Shown in pieces: positions 35,650 to 48,085 of a DNA stretch of 64,000 nucleotides. This stretch comes from Comamonadaceae bacterium UBA4962 (GTDB lineage Bacteria; Pseudomonadota; Gammaproteobacteria; Burkholderiales; Burkholderiaceae_C), in the NCBI GenBank assembly GCA_002397315.1, contig DHAE01000026.1:988-64987 (forward strand), given 5' to 3'. Numbering within the stretch: the first letter of the stretch is position 1; each line of letters opens with the position of its first letter. Made by a program: the position numbers and the translations under genes. The notes below the pieces were generated by a model. The model was given only the letters and a program-made list of their open reading frames with translations. It was not told the origin of the DNA and did no database searches.

Positions 35650-36366
35650 TCACGCGTGCGCCTTCCGGCAGGCCAGCAGGTAATTGACGCTGGTATTCCC
35701 GCTCAGCGCATAACGCCGCGTCAGCGGGTTGTATTCCATTCCACGGGAATGCTGCACGTCCAGATGCGCGGAACGGCATGCGGTGGCCAATTCACTGGGT
35801 TTGATCAACTTGGCATATTCATGCGTTCCGCGTGGCAGCATACCCAGCACATATTCGGCGCCGACGATCGCCAGCATAAAGGCCTTGGCATTGCGATTGA
35901 TGGTCGAGAAAAACACCCAGCCTCCCGGCTTCACGAGCCGGGAGCAGGCATCGACCACCGATGCGGGATCGGGCACGTGCTCGAGCATTTCCATGCAGGT
36001 GACGACGTCGAATGCCGCCGGTGATTCATCGGCCAGCGCTTCCACGCTGACTTCGCGGTACTGGATATTCGGGGTGCCGGCCTCCAGGGCGTGGAGTTGC
36101 GCGACCTTGAGCGACTTGGTGGCCAGGTCGATGCCGGTGACCTCGGCGCCGCGGCGGGCCATGGCATCCGCCAGGATGCCGCCGCCGCAACCCACGTCGA
36201 GCACGCGGCTCCCGTGCAACGGCGCGATCGATTCGATCCACCCCAGCCGCAGCGGATTGATCTCGTGGAGCGGACGGAACTCGCTCTCTTTGTCCCACCA
36301 GCGGTGGGCCAGTTCGGAGAATTTGGCCAGTTCGGCCGGGTCGACGTTGGCGGAGGATGCGGTCAT
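35650..36366 (-). CDS. ubiG: Ubiquinone biosynthesis O-methyltransferase
   Basis: A 238-residue SAM-dependent methyltransferase that makes both O-methylations in ubiquinone synthesis. Motif I VLDVGCGGGILADAMA, EVTGIDLATKSL, DVVTCMEMLEHVPDP and the membrane-binding insert region NRNAKAFMLAIVGAEYVLGMLP followed by GTHEYAKLIKPSEL all match UbiG. The start at 36366 aligns with the family; an ATG six codons upstream (36384) is possible. It is followed by gph in a two-gene unit and separated from the OmpA-family gene by a terminator. Confidence 0.95.
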   Translation of the reverse strand: MTASSANVDPAELAKFSELAHRWWDKESEFRPLHEINPLRLGWIESIAPLHGSRVLDVGCGGGILADAMARRGAEVTGIDLATKSLKVAQLHALEAGTPNIQYREVSVEALADESPAAFDVVTCMEMLEHVPDPASVVDACSRLVKPGGWVFFSTINRNAKAFMLAIVGAEYVLGMLPRGTHEYAKLIKPSELATACRSAHLDVQHSRGMEYNPLTRRYALSGNTSVNYLLACRKAHA

Positions 36367-36396
36367 TGCCAAATTGTGCCCCATTGCCGGGCGGCC

Positions 36397-36425
36397 ATAA
36401 AAAAAGCCCCGGAGACCGGGGCTTT
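36397..36425 (-). terminator. Terminator of the OmpA-family gene
   Basis: The minus strand has the perfect stem AAAGCCCCGG/CCGGGGCTTT with an AGA-type loop followed by seven T residues. It lies 24 bases after the ompA stop and just ahead of ubiG. Confidence 0.9.
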
Positions 36426-36448
36426 CAGAGGCTGGAAACCTGTCGAAA

Positions 36449-37105
36449 TCAGTTGGCGCGGGTGCCGACCACTTCGATTTCCACGCGACGGTTCTTGGCG
36501 CGGCCTTCCTTCGTCTTGTTGTCGGCGATGGGCTGCTTCTCGCCCTTGCCTTCGGTGTAGACGCGGTTCTTCTCAATGCCCTTGGACACGAGGTAAGCCT
36601 TCACGGCTTCGGCGCGGCGCACGGACAGCTTCTGGTTGTAGGCATCGGTACCGATGGAGTCGGTGTGACCCACGGCGATGATGACTTCCAGGTTCACGTT
36701 CTTGACCTTGGAGACCAGATCGTCCAGCTTGGCCTTGCCTTCGGGCTTCAGCACGGACTTGTCGAAGTCGAAGAAAGCGTCGGCGGCGTAGGTCACCTTG
36801 CTGGCCACGGCGGGAGCCGGAGCGGGAGCAGGAGCCGGAGCAGCGGAAGGTGCGGGAGCAGCGGCAGGAGCCGGAGCAGCCTGGGCCACCAGGGCGCCGT
36901 CGCAGCCTGCAGCGGCGGTGGCGGGCGTCCAGTTGGCATCGCGCCAGCACAGTTCGTTCGTGCCGTTCTTCCACACCAGCTCGCCGGTGCCGTTTTGCCA
37001 GTTGTCGATCACCTTGCCGCCGTCAGCGGCCTTGACTTGGGCACCAGCCGAGGTAGCCAGCACGGCAGAGGCCAACAACATCGCCACTTTGTTCAGTTTC
37101 TTCAT
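36449..37105 (-). CDS. OmpA-family outer membrane / peptidoglycan-binding protein
   Basis: A 218-residue exported protein. The signal peptide ends at SAGA-Q (about residue 22). A short N-terminal region (NWQNGTGELVWKNGTNELCWRDANW) is followed by a Pro/Ala repeat linker (about residues 75-100). The C-terminal OmpA/MotB domain has FFDFDKSVLKPEGKAKLDDL, GHTDSIGTDAYNQKLSVRRA and GRAKNRRVEIEV, the peptidoglycan-binding core. It lacks a full beta barrel, so it is a periplasmic or lipid-anchored type rather than a classic porin. AGGAG precedes the ATG. Divergent from gyrA. Confidence 0.9.
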   Translation of the reverse strand: MKKLNKVAMLLASAVLATSAGAQVKAADGGKVIDNWQNGTGELVWKNGTNELCWRDANWTPATAAAGCDGALVAQAAPAPAAAPAPSAAPAPAPAPAPAVASKVTYAADAFFDFDKSVLKPEGKAKLDDLVSKVKNVNLEVIIAVGHTDSIGTDAYNQKLSVRRAEAVKAYLVSKGIEKNRVYTEGKGEKQPIADNKTKEGRAKNRRVEIEVVGTRAN

Positions 37106-37273
37106 GGTTCTCCTCTTGGGGAAAAAGCCGCAGCCGCGCTGCGAATATGGACGTCGTCAGTGACCATCACCAAAAACGTTGAATTGATTGTGCCATACGT
37201 AACAAGGCAAAGTGACCGTACCCCAACCCTCAACCGTAGGACAAAAGCGCTTTACCCCCGATCTGTTGCGCAC

Positions 37274-37300
37274 TTGCGACAAGGCGTTGCGCCTTAGAAT
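37274..37300 (+). promoter_or_regulatory. Possible gyrA promoter
   Basis: TTGCGA (37274-37279) and TAGAAT (37295-37300) resemble -35 and -10 boxes, but the 15-base spacer is short. The -10 end is 39 bases before the gyrA ATG. The rest of the 234-bp ompA-gyrA spacer shows no other feature. Confidence 0.35.
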
Positions 37301-37339
37301 GTCCGACCTCCGCCGCCCCGATCCTGATCGCCGATCCCC

Positions 37340-40012
<2,673 letters not shown>

Positions 40013-40112
40013 CAGCGCAGTGCGCCGGCGCGGGCCCACGGCCCGGGCTGGACGCCTTCCTCCAACGGCCCTGCCGCCCCGCGCGGCACGGCCTTTTCGA
40101 TCGCCTGAACCG

Positions 40113-41222
40113 ATGAACCGCCCGTACAACTTCTCCGCCGGCCCCGCCGCCATCCCTGCCGAAGTCCTGCAGCAGGCCGCTTCCGAAATGCTGGACTGGC
40201 ACGGCAGCGGCATGGGCGTGATGGAGATGAGCCACCGGGGCAAGGAATTCCTCTCGATCTACGAACAGGCCGAGGCGGACCTGCGCGAGCTGCTCGCCGT
40301 GCCGCAGAACTTCAAGATCCTGTTCATGCAGGGCGGCGGCCTGGCCGAGAACGCGATCGTGCCGCTGAACCTCTCGCGCGCCGCGACGGTCGACGTGGTG
40401 GTGACCGGCAGCTGGAGCCAGAAGTCGCTGAAGGAGGCGCGCAAGTACGCGTCCGAGGTGCACGTCGCCGCATCGGCGGAGGACAGCGGCTTCACCACCC
40501 TGCCCGACCCGGCGAGCTGGCAATTGAGCCGCGGCGCGAGCTACCTGCACCTGTGCAGCAACGAGACGATCCACGGCATCGAGTTTCACGAACTGCCGGA
40601 CCTGCGCGCGCTGGGCAGCGATGCCCCGCTGGTGATCGACTTCTCGTCGCACGTGGCCTCGCGCCCCGTGGATTGGTCGCGCGTGGGCCTGGCCTTCGGC
40701 GGCGCGCAGAAGAACCTCGGCCCCGCCGGCCTCACGCTGGTGGTGGTGCGCGAAGACCTGCTGGGCCACGCGCTGCCCGCCTGCCCGAGCGCCTTCGACT
40801 ACAAAGTGGTGGCCGACAACCAGTCGATGTTCAACACGCCGCCCACCTGGGGCATCTACATCGCGGGCCTGACGTTCCAGTGGCTCAAGCGCCAGCGCGA
40901 GGGCGAGCTCTCCGGGATCGCGGCGATGGAGGCACGCAACGTCGCCAAGGCGCGTCTGCTCTACAACTTCATCGACCAGTCGCAGCTCTACCTGAACAAG
41001 GTGGCGCCGAACGCGCGTTCGCGGATGAACATTCCCTTCTTCCTGCGCGACGAGTCGCGCAACGATGCCTTCCTGGCCGGCGCGAAAGAGCGTGGGCTGC
41101 TGCAGCTCAAGGGCCACAAGTCGGTGGGCGGCATGCGCGCGAGCCTCTACAACGCCATGCCGCTCGCGGGCGTGGAGGCGCTGGTCGCCTACATGCAGGA
41201 ATTCGAGCAGCGCAGCGCCTGA
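40113..41222 (+). CDS. serC: Phosphoserine aminotransferase
   Basis: A 369-residue class V PLP aminotransferase acting in serine and, in some organisms, pyridoxal phosphate synthesis. N terminus RPYNFSAGPAAIP, the substrate region MEMSHRGKEF, the cofactor lysine in FGGAQKNLGPAGL and the C-terminal GHKSVGGMRASLYNAMP are all SerC signatures. ATG 40113 is the family start. It is followed by pheA, tyrA and aroA, the common serC-aromatic arrangement. Confidence 0.97.
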   Translation: MNRPYNFSAGPAAIPAEVLQQAASEMLDWHGSGMGVMEMSHRGKEFLSIYEQAEADLRELLAVPQNFKILFMQGGGLAENAIVPLNLSRAATVDVVVTGSWSQKSLKEARKYASEVHVAASAEDSGFTTLPDPASWQLSRGASYLHLCSNETIHGIEFHELPDLRALGSDAPLVIDFSSHVASRPVDWSRVGLAFGGAQKNLGPAGLTLVVVREDLLGHALPACPSAFDYKVVADNQSMFNTPPTWGIYIAGLTFQWLKRQREGELSGIAAMEARNVAKARLLYNFIDQSQLYLNKVAPNARSRMNIPFFLRDESRNDAFLAGAKERGLLQLKGHKSVGGMRASLYNAMPLAGVEALVAYMQEFEQRSA

Positions 41223-41228
41223 AACGCG

Positions 41229-41266
41229 GCGGCGCACCGCGGCCCCTTCGGGCCACGGCGCCGCCC
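41229..41266 (+). other. Double stem-loop in the serC-pheA spacer
   Basis: GGCGGCGC (41229-41236) pairs with GCGCCGCC (41259-41266) around an internal GGCCC-CTTC-GGGCC-type hairpin. There is no T run, so it is more likely an mRNA processing or stabilising structure than a terminator. Confidence 0.4.
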
Positions 41267-41292
41267 GCAGTACCGATCCGATCGACCGATCC

Positions 41293-42393
41293 ATGTCCAC
41301 TTCCCCACAAGCCTCCCCCGATCTCGCCAGCCTGCGGGTGCAGATCGACAACATCGACCAGCAGCTGCTCACCCTGCTCAACCAGCGCGCGCTGGTGGCC
41401 GAGCGCGTCGGCGAGGTCAAGAAGCGCGAAGGCACGCCCTTCTTCCGCCCCGACCGCGTCGCCCAGGTGATCGAGAAGATCCAGACGGCCAACCCGGGCC
41501 CGCTCAAGGGCCCGCACGTCGCGGCGATCTGGCGCGAGATCATGTCAGCCTGCCTGGCGCTCGAATCGCCCCAGCGCGTGGCGGTGCTGGGCCCGGCCGG
41601 CACGTTCTGCGAGCAGGCCGCCGTGGAGTTCTTCGGCGGCGCGGCCGACCTGATGTACTGCGCCAACTTCGACGAGGTGTTCCATGCCACGGCCGCGGGC
41701 AGCGCCCAGTACGGCGTGGTGGGCGTGGAGAACTCGGTGGAAGGCGTGGTGACGCGTTCGCTCGACCTGTTCCTGCACACGCCCTGCCACGTGGTGGGCG
41801 AGGTCAGCCTGCTGGTGCGGCACAACCTGCTGCGCCTCTCCGATTCGCTGGAAGGCATCGAGGTGGTGCTGGCGCATCCGCAGGCGCTGGCGCAGTGCCA
41901 GGCCTGGCTCTCCAAGCACCTGCCGCATGCGGAGCGCCGCCCCGTGTCGAGCAATGCCGAGGGCGCGCGCCTGGCCGCCGGCAACCCGGCCTGGGCCGGC
42001 ATCGCCAGCGAGCGGGCGGGCACGCAGTTCGGCCTGCACCTCGTGTCGCACGCGATCCAGGACGATGCCTACAACCGCACGCGGTTCGCCGTCATCTGCC
42101 TGCCGCACACACTGCAGACGCCGCCGCCGTCCGGCAAGGACTGCACGAGCCTCGTGGTGTCGGTGCCCAACCGGCCCGGCGCGGTGCACGACCTGCTGGT
42201 GCCGCTCAAGACGCACGGCGTATCGATGACGCGCTTCGAGTCCCGCCCCGCCCGCACGGGGCAGTGGGAATACTATTTCTACATCGACCTCGACGGCCAC
42301 CCGAGCCAGCCGCACGTGGCCAAGGCCCTCGAAGAACTGCGCTCGCTGTGCGCGTTCTACAAGGTGCTGGGCACCTACCCGGTGGCGCCATGA
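41293..42393 (+). CDS. pheA: Bifunctional chorismate mutase / prephenate dehydratase (P-protein)
   Basis: A 366-residue enzyme making phenylpyruvate from chorismate. Residues about 10-90 form the AroQ chorismate mutase (RVQIDNIDQQLLTLLNQRALVAERVGEVK). The dehydratase follows (VAVLGPAGTFCEQAA, GVVGVENSVEGVVTRSLD). The C-terminal ACT domain has NRPGAVHDLLVPL and the FESRP motif, so phenylalanine feedback control is expected. The stop overlaps tyrA as ATGA. Start ATG 41293 follows a weak ribosome binding site but matches the family N terminus. Confidence 0.97.
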   Translation: MSTSPQASPDLASLRVQIDNIDQQLLTLLNQRALVAERVGEVKKREGTPFFRPDRVAQVIEKIQTANPGPLKGPHVAAIWREIMSACLALESPQRVAVLGPAGTFCEQAAVEFFGGAADLMYCANFDEVFHATAAGSAQYGVVGVENSVEGVVTRSLDLFLHTPCHVVGEVSLLVRHNLLRLSDSLEGIEVVLAHPQALAQCQAWLSKHLPHAERRPVSSNAEGARLAAGNPAWAGIASERAGTQFGLHLVSHAIQDDAYNRTRFAVICLPHTLQTPPPSGKDCTSLVVSVPNRPGAVHDLLVPLKTHGVSMTRFESRPARTGQWEYYFYIDLDGHPSQPHVAKALEELRSLCAFYKVLGTYPVAP

Positions 42394-43289
42394 CCGAAGC
42401 ATCGTCCCCCCCGGTGTTCGAGCAGCTCGGCCTCATCGGCTGCGGGCTGATGGGCGGATCGTTCGCGCTCGCGATGAAGAAGGCCGGGCTCGTCAAGCGC
42501 GTCGTCGGCTACAGCAAGTCGCCTTCCACCACGGACCGCGCACGCCAGATGGGCGTGATCGACGTCGAGGCGCCCTCGGCGTTGCTCGCGGTGGCCGGCG
42601 CCGACATCGTGCTGCTGGCGGTGCCGGTGGCGGCCACGGAATCCACGCTGCGGGCGATCAAGCACCTCGTCACCCCGCAGATGCTGGTGATGGACGTGGG
42701 CTCGACCAAGGCCGACGTGGTGCAGGCGGCCCGCAGCGCGCTACGCGACCAGATCGGCTCGTTCGTGCCGGCGCACCCGATCACGGGCAGCGAATCCTCG
42801 GGCGTGGACCATGCCGAGGCAGAGCTCTACACCGGCCGCCAGGTCATCCTGACGCCCATCGAGCGCACCCTCACCGGGCAGCTGCGCCGTGCCGAGGCGC
42901 TCTGGACCGCGCTCGGCTGCAAGGTGCGCAGCATGTCGCCGGAATCGCACGACGCGGCGTTTGCCGCCGTCAGCCACCTGCCGCACCTGCTCGCCTTCGC
43001 GATGATGAACGGCATCAACGCCCAGCCCGAGGCGGACACCTTCCTGTCGCTCGCCGGCCCGGGCTTCCGCGATTTCACGCGCATCGCCGCCAGCGATCCG
43101 AAGATCTGGCGCGACATCCTGCTCGCCAACCGCGAGGAACTGCTGGCGCAATCGCGCCACTTCGGCCAGGCGCTCCAGCAGATGGAGCGGGCCATGCAGC
43201 AGGGCGACGGCCAGGCGCTCGAAGACCTCATCACCCTGGCCAGCGAGACCCGTGCGCACTGGCGCATGGGCGCCCGCCGCGCTTCCTAG
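42390..43289 (+). CDS. tyrA: Prephenate dehydrogenase
   Basis: A 299-residue NAD(P)-dependent enzyme of tyrosine synthesis. The nucleotide motif GLIGCGLMGGSFALA is near the N terminus; GSTKADVV, PAHPITGSESSGVDHAEAEL and SHLPHLLAFAM are catalytic-core signatures. There is no C-terminal ACT or mutase domain, so it is the short type. It overlaps pheA by four bases and precedes aroA::cmk by 19 bases. No hisC-type aminotransferase is present between pheA and tyrA. Confidence 0.96.
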   Translation: MTEASSPPVFEQLGLIGCGLMGGSFALAMKKAGLVKRVVGYSKSPSTTDRARQMGVIDVEAPSALLAVAGADIVLLAVPVAATESTLRAIKHLVTPQMLVMDVGSTKADVVQAARSALRDQIGSFVPAHPITGSESSGVDHAEAELYTGRQVILTPIERTLTGQLRRAEALWTALGCKVRSMSPESHDAAFAAVSHLPHLLAFAMMNGINAQPEADTFLSLAGPGFRDFTRIAASDPKIWRDILLANREELLAQSRHFGQALQQMERAMQQGDGQALEDLITLASETRAHWRMGARRAS

Positions 43290-43308
43290 TTGCCCCTCTT
43301 CTTCGCCG

Positions 43309-45348
43309 ATGTACAGCACCGCCTTCCTCGACATCCCTCCCCTGGCCGCCGCGGGCGGCACCGTGCAGCTGCCGGGCTCCAAGAGCATCTCCAACCGCGT
43401 GCTGCTGCTGGCCGCGCTGAGCGAGGGCACGACCGACGTGCACGACCTGCTCGCATCGGACGACACCCGGGTGATGCTGGATGCGCTGCGCGAGATCGGC
43501 TGCGGCGTCGATGAAAGCGGCGCGGCGCAGGGCCTGGTGCGCATCACCGGCCTGGGTGCGTCCCCTGCCCGCTCCCCGGCAAGACTCTTTCTGGGCAATG
43601 CCGGCACGGCCATGCGCCCGCTCACGGCGGCGCTCGCGCTGCTGGGCGGCGAGTTCGAACTCTCGGGCGTGCCGCGCATGCACGAGCGGCCGATCGGCGA
43701 TCTCGTGGAGGCGCTGCTGCAGCTCGGCTGCCAGATCAGCTACCTGGGCAACCCGGGCTTTCCGCCACTGCGGATCGCGCACGCGGGCGGCGTGCCGCCA
43801 TTGGCGCTCGACGCGCCGGTGCGGGTGCGCGGCGACGTCTCCAGCCAGTTCCTGACCGCCCTGCTCATGGCGCTGCCGCTGGTGGCCCGCGCGAAGGACG
43901 TGGTGATCGAGGTGGTGGGCGAGCTGATTTCCCGACCCTACATCCACATCACGCTGCAACTGCTGCAGCGCTTCGGGATCGCGGTGCGGCACGACGACTG
44001 GCAGCGCTTCACCATTCCGGCCGGCAGCCGCTACCGTTCGCCGGGCACGATCCACGTGGAGGCCGATGCCTCCTCGGCCAGCTATTTCATCGCGCTCGGC
44101 GCCCTGGCTGCGCCGGACGCCGCGCGCGGGCCGCTGCGCATCCAGGGCGTGGGGCTGGACTCGATCCAGGGCGACATCCGTTTCGCCGAGGCGGCGCGCG
44201 CCATGGGCGCGGAAGTGACCGGCGGGCCGAACTGGCTGGAAGTGCGCCGCGGCGCCTGGCCATTGAAGGCCGTGGACCTGGACTGCAACCACATTCCCGA
44301 TGCGGCGATGACGCTGGCCGTCATGGCGCTCTACGCGCAGGGCACAACCACGCTGCGCAACATCGCGAGCTGGCGCGTGAAGGAGACGGACCGCATCGCC
44401 GCGATGGCCGAGGGTTGCCGCCGCCTGGGCGCCACCATCGAGGAAGGGCCGGACTTCCTGCGCATCACCCCGCCCGCCACACCGGCCGGCTGGCGCGCCG
44501 CGAGCATCCACACCTACGACGACCACCGCATCGCGATGTGCTTCTCGCTCGCGGCATTCAATCCTGCGGACCTCCCGGTGCGCATCGAGGATCCGAAGTG
44601 CGTCGCCAAGACCTTCCCCGATTATTTCGAGGCGCTGTTCTCCGTCGTGCAGACGCCCGTGGAGCGCATTCCCGTGATCTGCATCGACGGGCCCACGGCT
44701 TCGGGCAAGGGCACGGTGGCCGCCGCCGTGGCCCACCGGCTGGGCTACCGGTTCCTCGATTCCGGCGCCATGTACCGCATCACGGCCCTGGCTGCGCTGC
44801 GCGCGGGCCTGTCGATCGATGCCGCCCACCAGGACGCCATCGCCACGCTGGCGCGCACCCTGCCGGTGCGCTTCGAGGAAGGCCGGATCTGGCTCGGCCG
44901 GGACGACGTGACGGACGCGATCCGCACCGAGGAGGCCGGTATGAACGCCTCCCGCGTCTCGGCCCTGGCCCCCGTGCGCGAGGCGCTGGTGGCGCTGCAG
45001 CACAGCTTCCGGCGGCTGCCCGGGCTGGTGGCGGACGGCCGCGACATGGGCACGGTGATCTTCCCCGGAGCCACTCTGAAGGTGTATCTCACGGCCAGCG
45101 CGGCCTGCCGCGCGGAGCGGCGCCATAAACAGTTGATTTCAAAGGGGATTTCAGCTAACATTGACGACCTTCGCGCGGATTTGGAGGCGCGTGACGTCCG
45201 GGACAGCACCCGGGCCGTCGCGCCGCTCAGGCCCGCGCAGGATGCGCTGGTGCTGGACAACTCCCTGCTGTCGGTCGACGAGGCCGTCGAGCAGGTGCTC
45301 GTCTGGTGGCAGCGCCTGCAGCCCTTCGCGCAGCCCGCGCAAGGGTGA
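43309..45348 (+). CDS. aroA-cmk: Fused 3-phosphoshikimate 1-carboxyvinyltransferase / cytidylate kinase
   Basis: A single 679-residue frame carries two enzymes. Residues 1 to about 450 are AroA (EPSP synthase): LPGSKSISNRVLLLAALSEG, LGNAGTAMRPLTAAL, DASSASYFIA and the C-terminal TYDDHRIAMCF. From about residue 451 the cytidylate kinase begins, with its P-loop GPTASGKGT at 461-469, LDSGAMYRI, ADGRDMGTVIFP and RDVRDSTRAVAPL. No stop or new start codon separates the two parts. AroA makes EPSP for aromatic synthesis; Cmk phosphorylates CMP and dCMP. It sits directly before rpsA, the normal cmk position. This fusion is known in some Burkholderiales. Confidence 0.96.
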   Translation: MYSTAFLDIPPLAAAGGTVQLPGSKSISNRVLLLAALSEGTTDVHDLLASDDTRVMLDALREIGCGVDESGAAQGLVRITGLGASPARSPARLFLGNAGTAMRPLTAALALLGGEFELSGVPRMHERPIGDLVEALLQLGCQISYLGNPGFPPLRIAHAGGVPPLALDAPVRVRGDVSSQFLTALLMALPLVARAKDVVIEVVGELISRPYIHITLQLLQRFGIAVRHDDWQRFTIPAGSRYRSPGTIHVEADASSASYFIALGALAAPDAARGPLRIQGVGLDSIQGDIRFAEAARAMGAEVTGGPNWLEVRRGAWPLKAVDLDCNHIPDAAMTLAVMALYAQGTTTLRNIASWRVKETDRIAAMAEGCRRLGATIEEGPDFLRITPPATPAGWRAASIHTYDDHRIAMCFSLAAFNPADLPVRIEDPKCVAKTFPDYFEALFSVVQTPVERIPVICIDGPTASGKGTVAAAVAHRLGYRFLDSGAMYRITALAALRAGLSIDAAHQDAIATLARTLPVRFEEGRIWLGRDDVTDAIRTEEAGMNASRVSALAPVREALVALQHSFRRLPGLVADGRDMGTVIFPGATLKVYLTASAACRAERRHKQLISKGISANIDDLRADLEARDVRDSTRAVAPLRPAQDALVLDNSLLSVDEAVEQVLVWWQRLQPFAQPAQG

Positions 45349-45453
45349 CACCGGCCCGCAAGGCCCCTCTCGCGCCTGCAGCGTGCGGCACTTGCGGAGT
45401 GTTCAACCCCAACCGTGGCCGACAAGCCACACCCCCGCAGGCAACGATAGAAA

Positions 45454-45473
45454 CGCCGGCAATGGTGCCGGCG
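45454..45473 (+). other. Hairpin in the rpsA leader
   Basis: CGCCGGC (45454-45460), loop AATGGT, GCCGGCG (45467-45473), 28 bases upstream of the rpsA ATG. S1 synthesis is controlled through leader structure in E. coli, so a role in translation control is possible but unproven. The rest of the 153-bp aroA::cmk-rpsA spacer shows no gene. Confidence 0.4.
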
Positions 45474-45501
45474 GAAGCGCGCCCGCGGACCTAGGAAATA
45501 C

Positions 45502-47187
<1,686 letters not shown>

Positions 47188-47241
47188 TCGGAACCCGACG
47201 CCCGCAAGGCGAAGGAAGGCCGTGCCGACCGCACGGCCGCG

Positions 47242-47276
47242 AGCGGCGGGCGCCTCGTGCGCCCGCCGCTTTTTTT
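47242..47276 (+). terminator. Rho-independent terminator after rpsA
   Basis: The stem AGCGGCGGGCGC / GCGCCCGCCGCT with a CTCGT loop is followed by seven T residues. The ihfB start lies 16 bases later, so ihfB must also have its own expression signal or rely on read-through. Confidence 0.9.
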
Positions 47277-47291
47277 CCAAGTGAGCATTCC

Positions 47292-47624
47292 ATGACCCGA
47301 TCAGACCTCGTCGAAGAACTCGCCGCACGTTTCGGCCAGCTCACGCAGCGCGATGCCGAAGCCGCCGTCAAGACCATCCTGGATGCCGTGGGCGACGCCC
47401 TGGTGCGCGGCCACCGCATCGAGGTGCGCGGATTCGGCAGCTTCTCGGTCAACCGCCGGCCGCCCCGCATGGGCCGCAACCCGCGCAGCGGGGAAGCGGT
47501 GCACATTCCCGAAAAGCGCGTCCCTCACTTCAAGCCCGGCAAGGCGCTGCGCGAAGCCGTGGACGAGCGCACGGCCGAGATGGGCATCGGCACGCCCGGC
47601 GATGCCACCGCCGGCAAGTCCTGA
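47292..47624 (+). CDS. ihfB: Integration host factor subunit beta
   Basis: A 110-residue DNA-bending protein of the HU/IHF family. MTRSDLVEELAARFGQL, VEVRGFGSFSVNRRPPRMGRNP-type core (RIEVRGFGSFSVNRRPPR) and the DNA-intercalating GRNPRSGE loop identify the beta subunit. The C-terminal tail beyond KALREAVDE is longer than E. coli IHF-beta (94 residues). It heterodimerises with IHF-alpha encoded elsewhere. Confidence 0.95.
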   Translation: MTRSDLVEELAARFGQLTQRDAEAAVKTILDAVGDALVRGHRIEVRGFGSFSVNRRPPRMGRNPRSGEAVHIPEKRVPHFKPGKALREAVDERTAEMGIGTPGDATAGKS

Positions 47625-47740
47625 AACAGGCATCGACCCGGGCCGCGGCCACGCCGTACCGCGCATGGACCGCCAGGTCACCCGGAAGCCCGAAGCGGCG
47701 GGCGCCTGCCCGTAGAATCGCCCCACCCCCGGGGAGACGC

Positions 47741-48085
47741 ATGAAATACTTCCTGTGGCTGCTGAAGGCAGCCATTTTTTTCACCCTGTTCGCCTTCGCC
47801 CTGAACAACCAGCAGGACACGACGGTGCATTTCTTCTTCGGCACGCGCTGGACCGCGCCGCTGGTGCTGGTGGTGCTCGCCGCCTTCACGCTGGGGCTGG
47901 TGGTCGGCGTGCTCGGCATGGTGCCCCGCTGGTGGAAGCACCTGCGCGCCGCGCGCCGCGCGGAGGCCGCCCTGCCTGCCGTCGCTCCCGTCGCAGCGGG
48001 CACGGCCACGCCGCCCGGCTCCGCCGCCGCCCCCGCGGCGCCCACCGTCGATCTGCAGCAGCAGCCGCCCATCCATGGAATTTGA
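47741..48085 (+). CDS. lapA: LapA family membrane protein
   Basis: A 114-residue protein with two N-terminal membrane helices (about residues 4-20 and 39-62) separated by the LapA-type NNQQDTTVHFFFG, followed by a Pro/Ala-rich tail. LapA works with LapB in control of lipopolysaccharide synthesis. GGGGAGA precedes the ATG. It overlaps lapB by 11 bases. Confidence 0.88.
   Translation: MKYFLWLLKAAIFFTLFAFALNNQQDTTVHFFFGTRWTAPLVLVVLAAFTLGLVVGVLGMVPRWWKHLRAARRAEAALPAVAPVAAGTATPPGSAAAPAAPTVDLQQQPPIHGI

Noticed and set aside
36780..36900. Short GGAGC-rich repeats that could be a tandem repeat element
   Set aside because: They encode the Pro/Ala linker of the OmpA-family protein and are explained by codon use.
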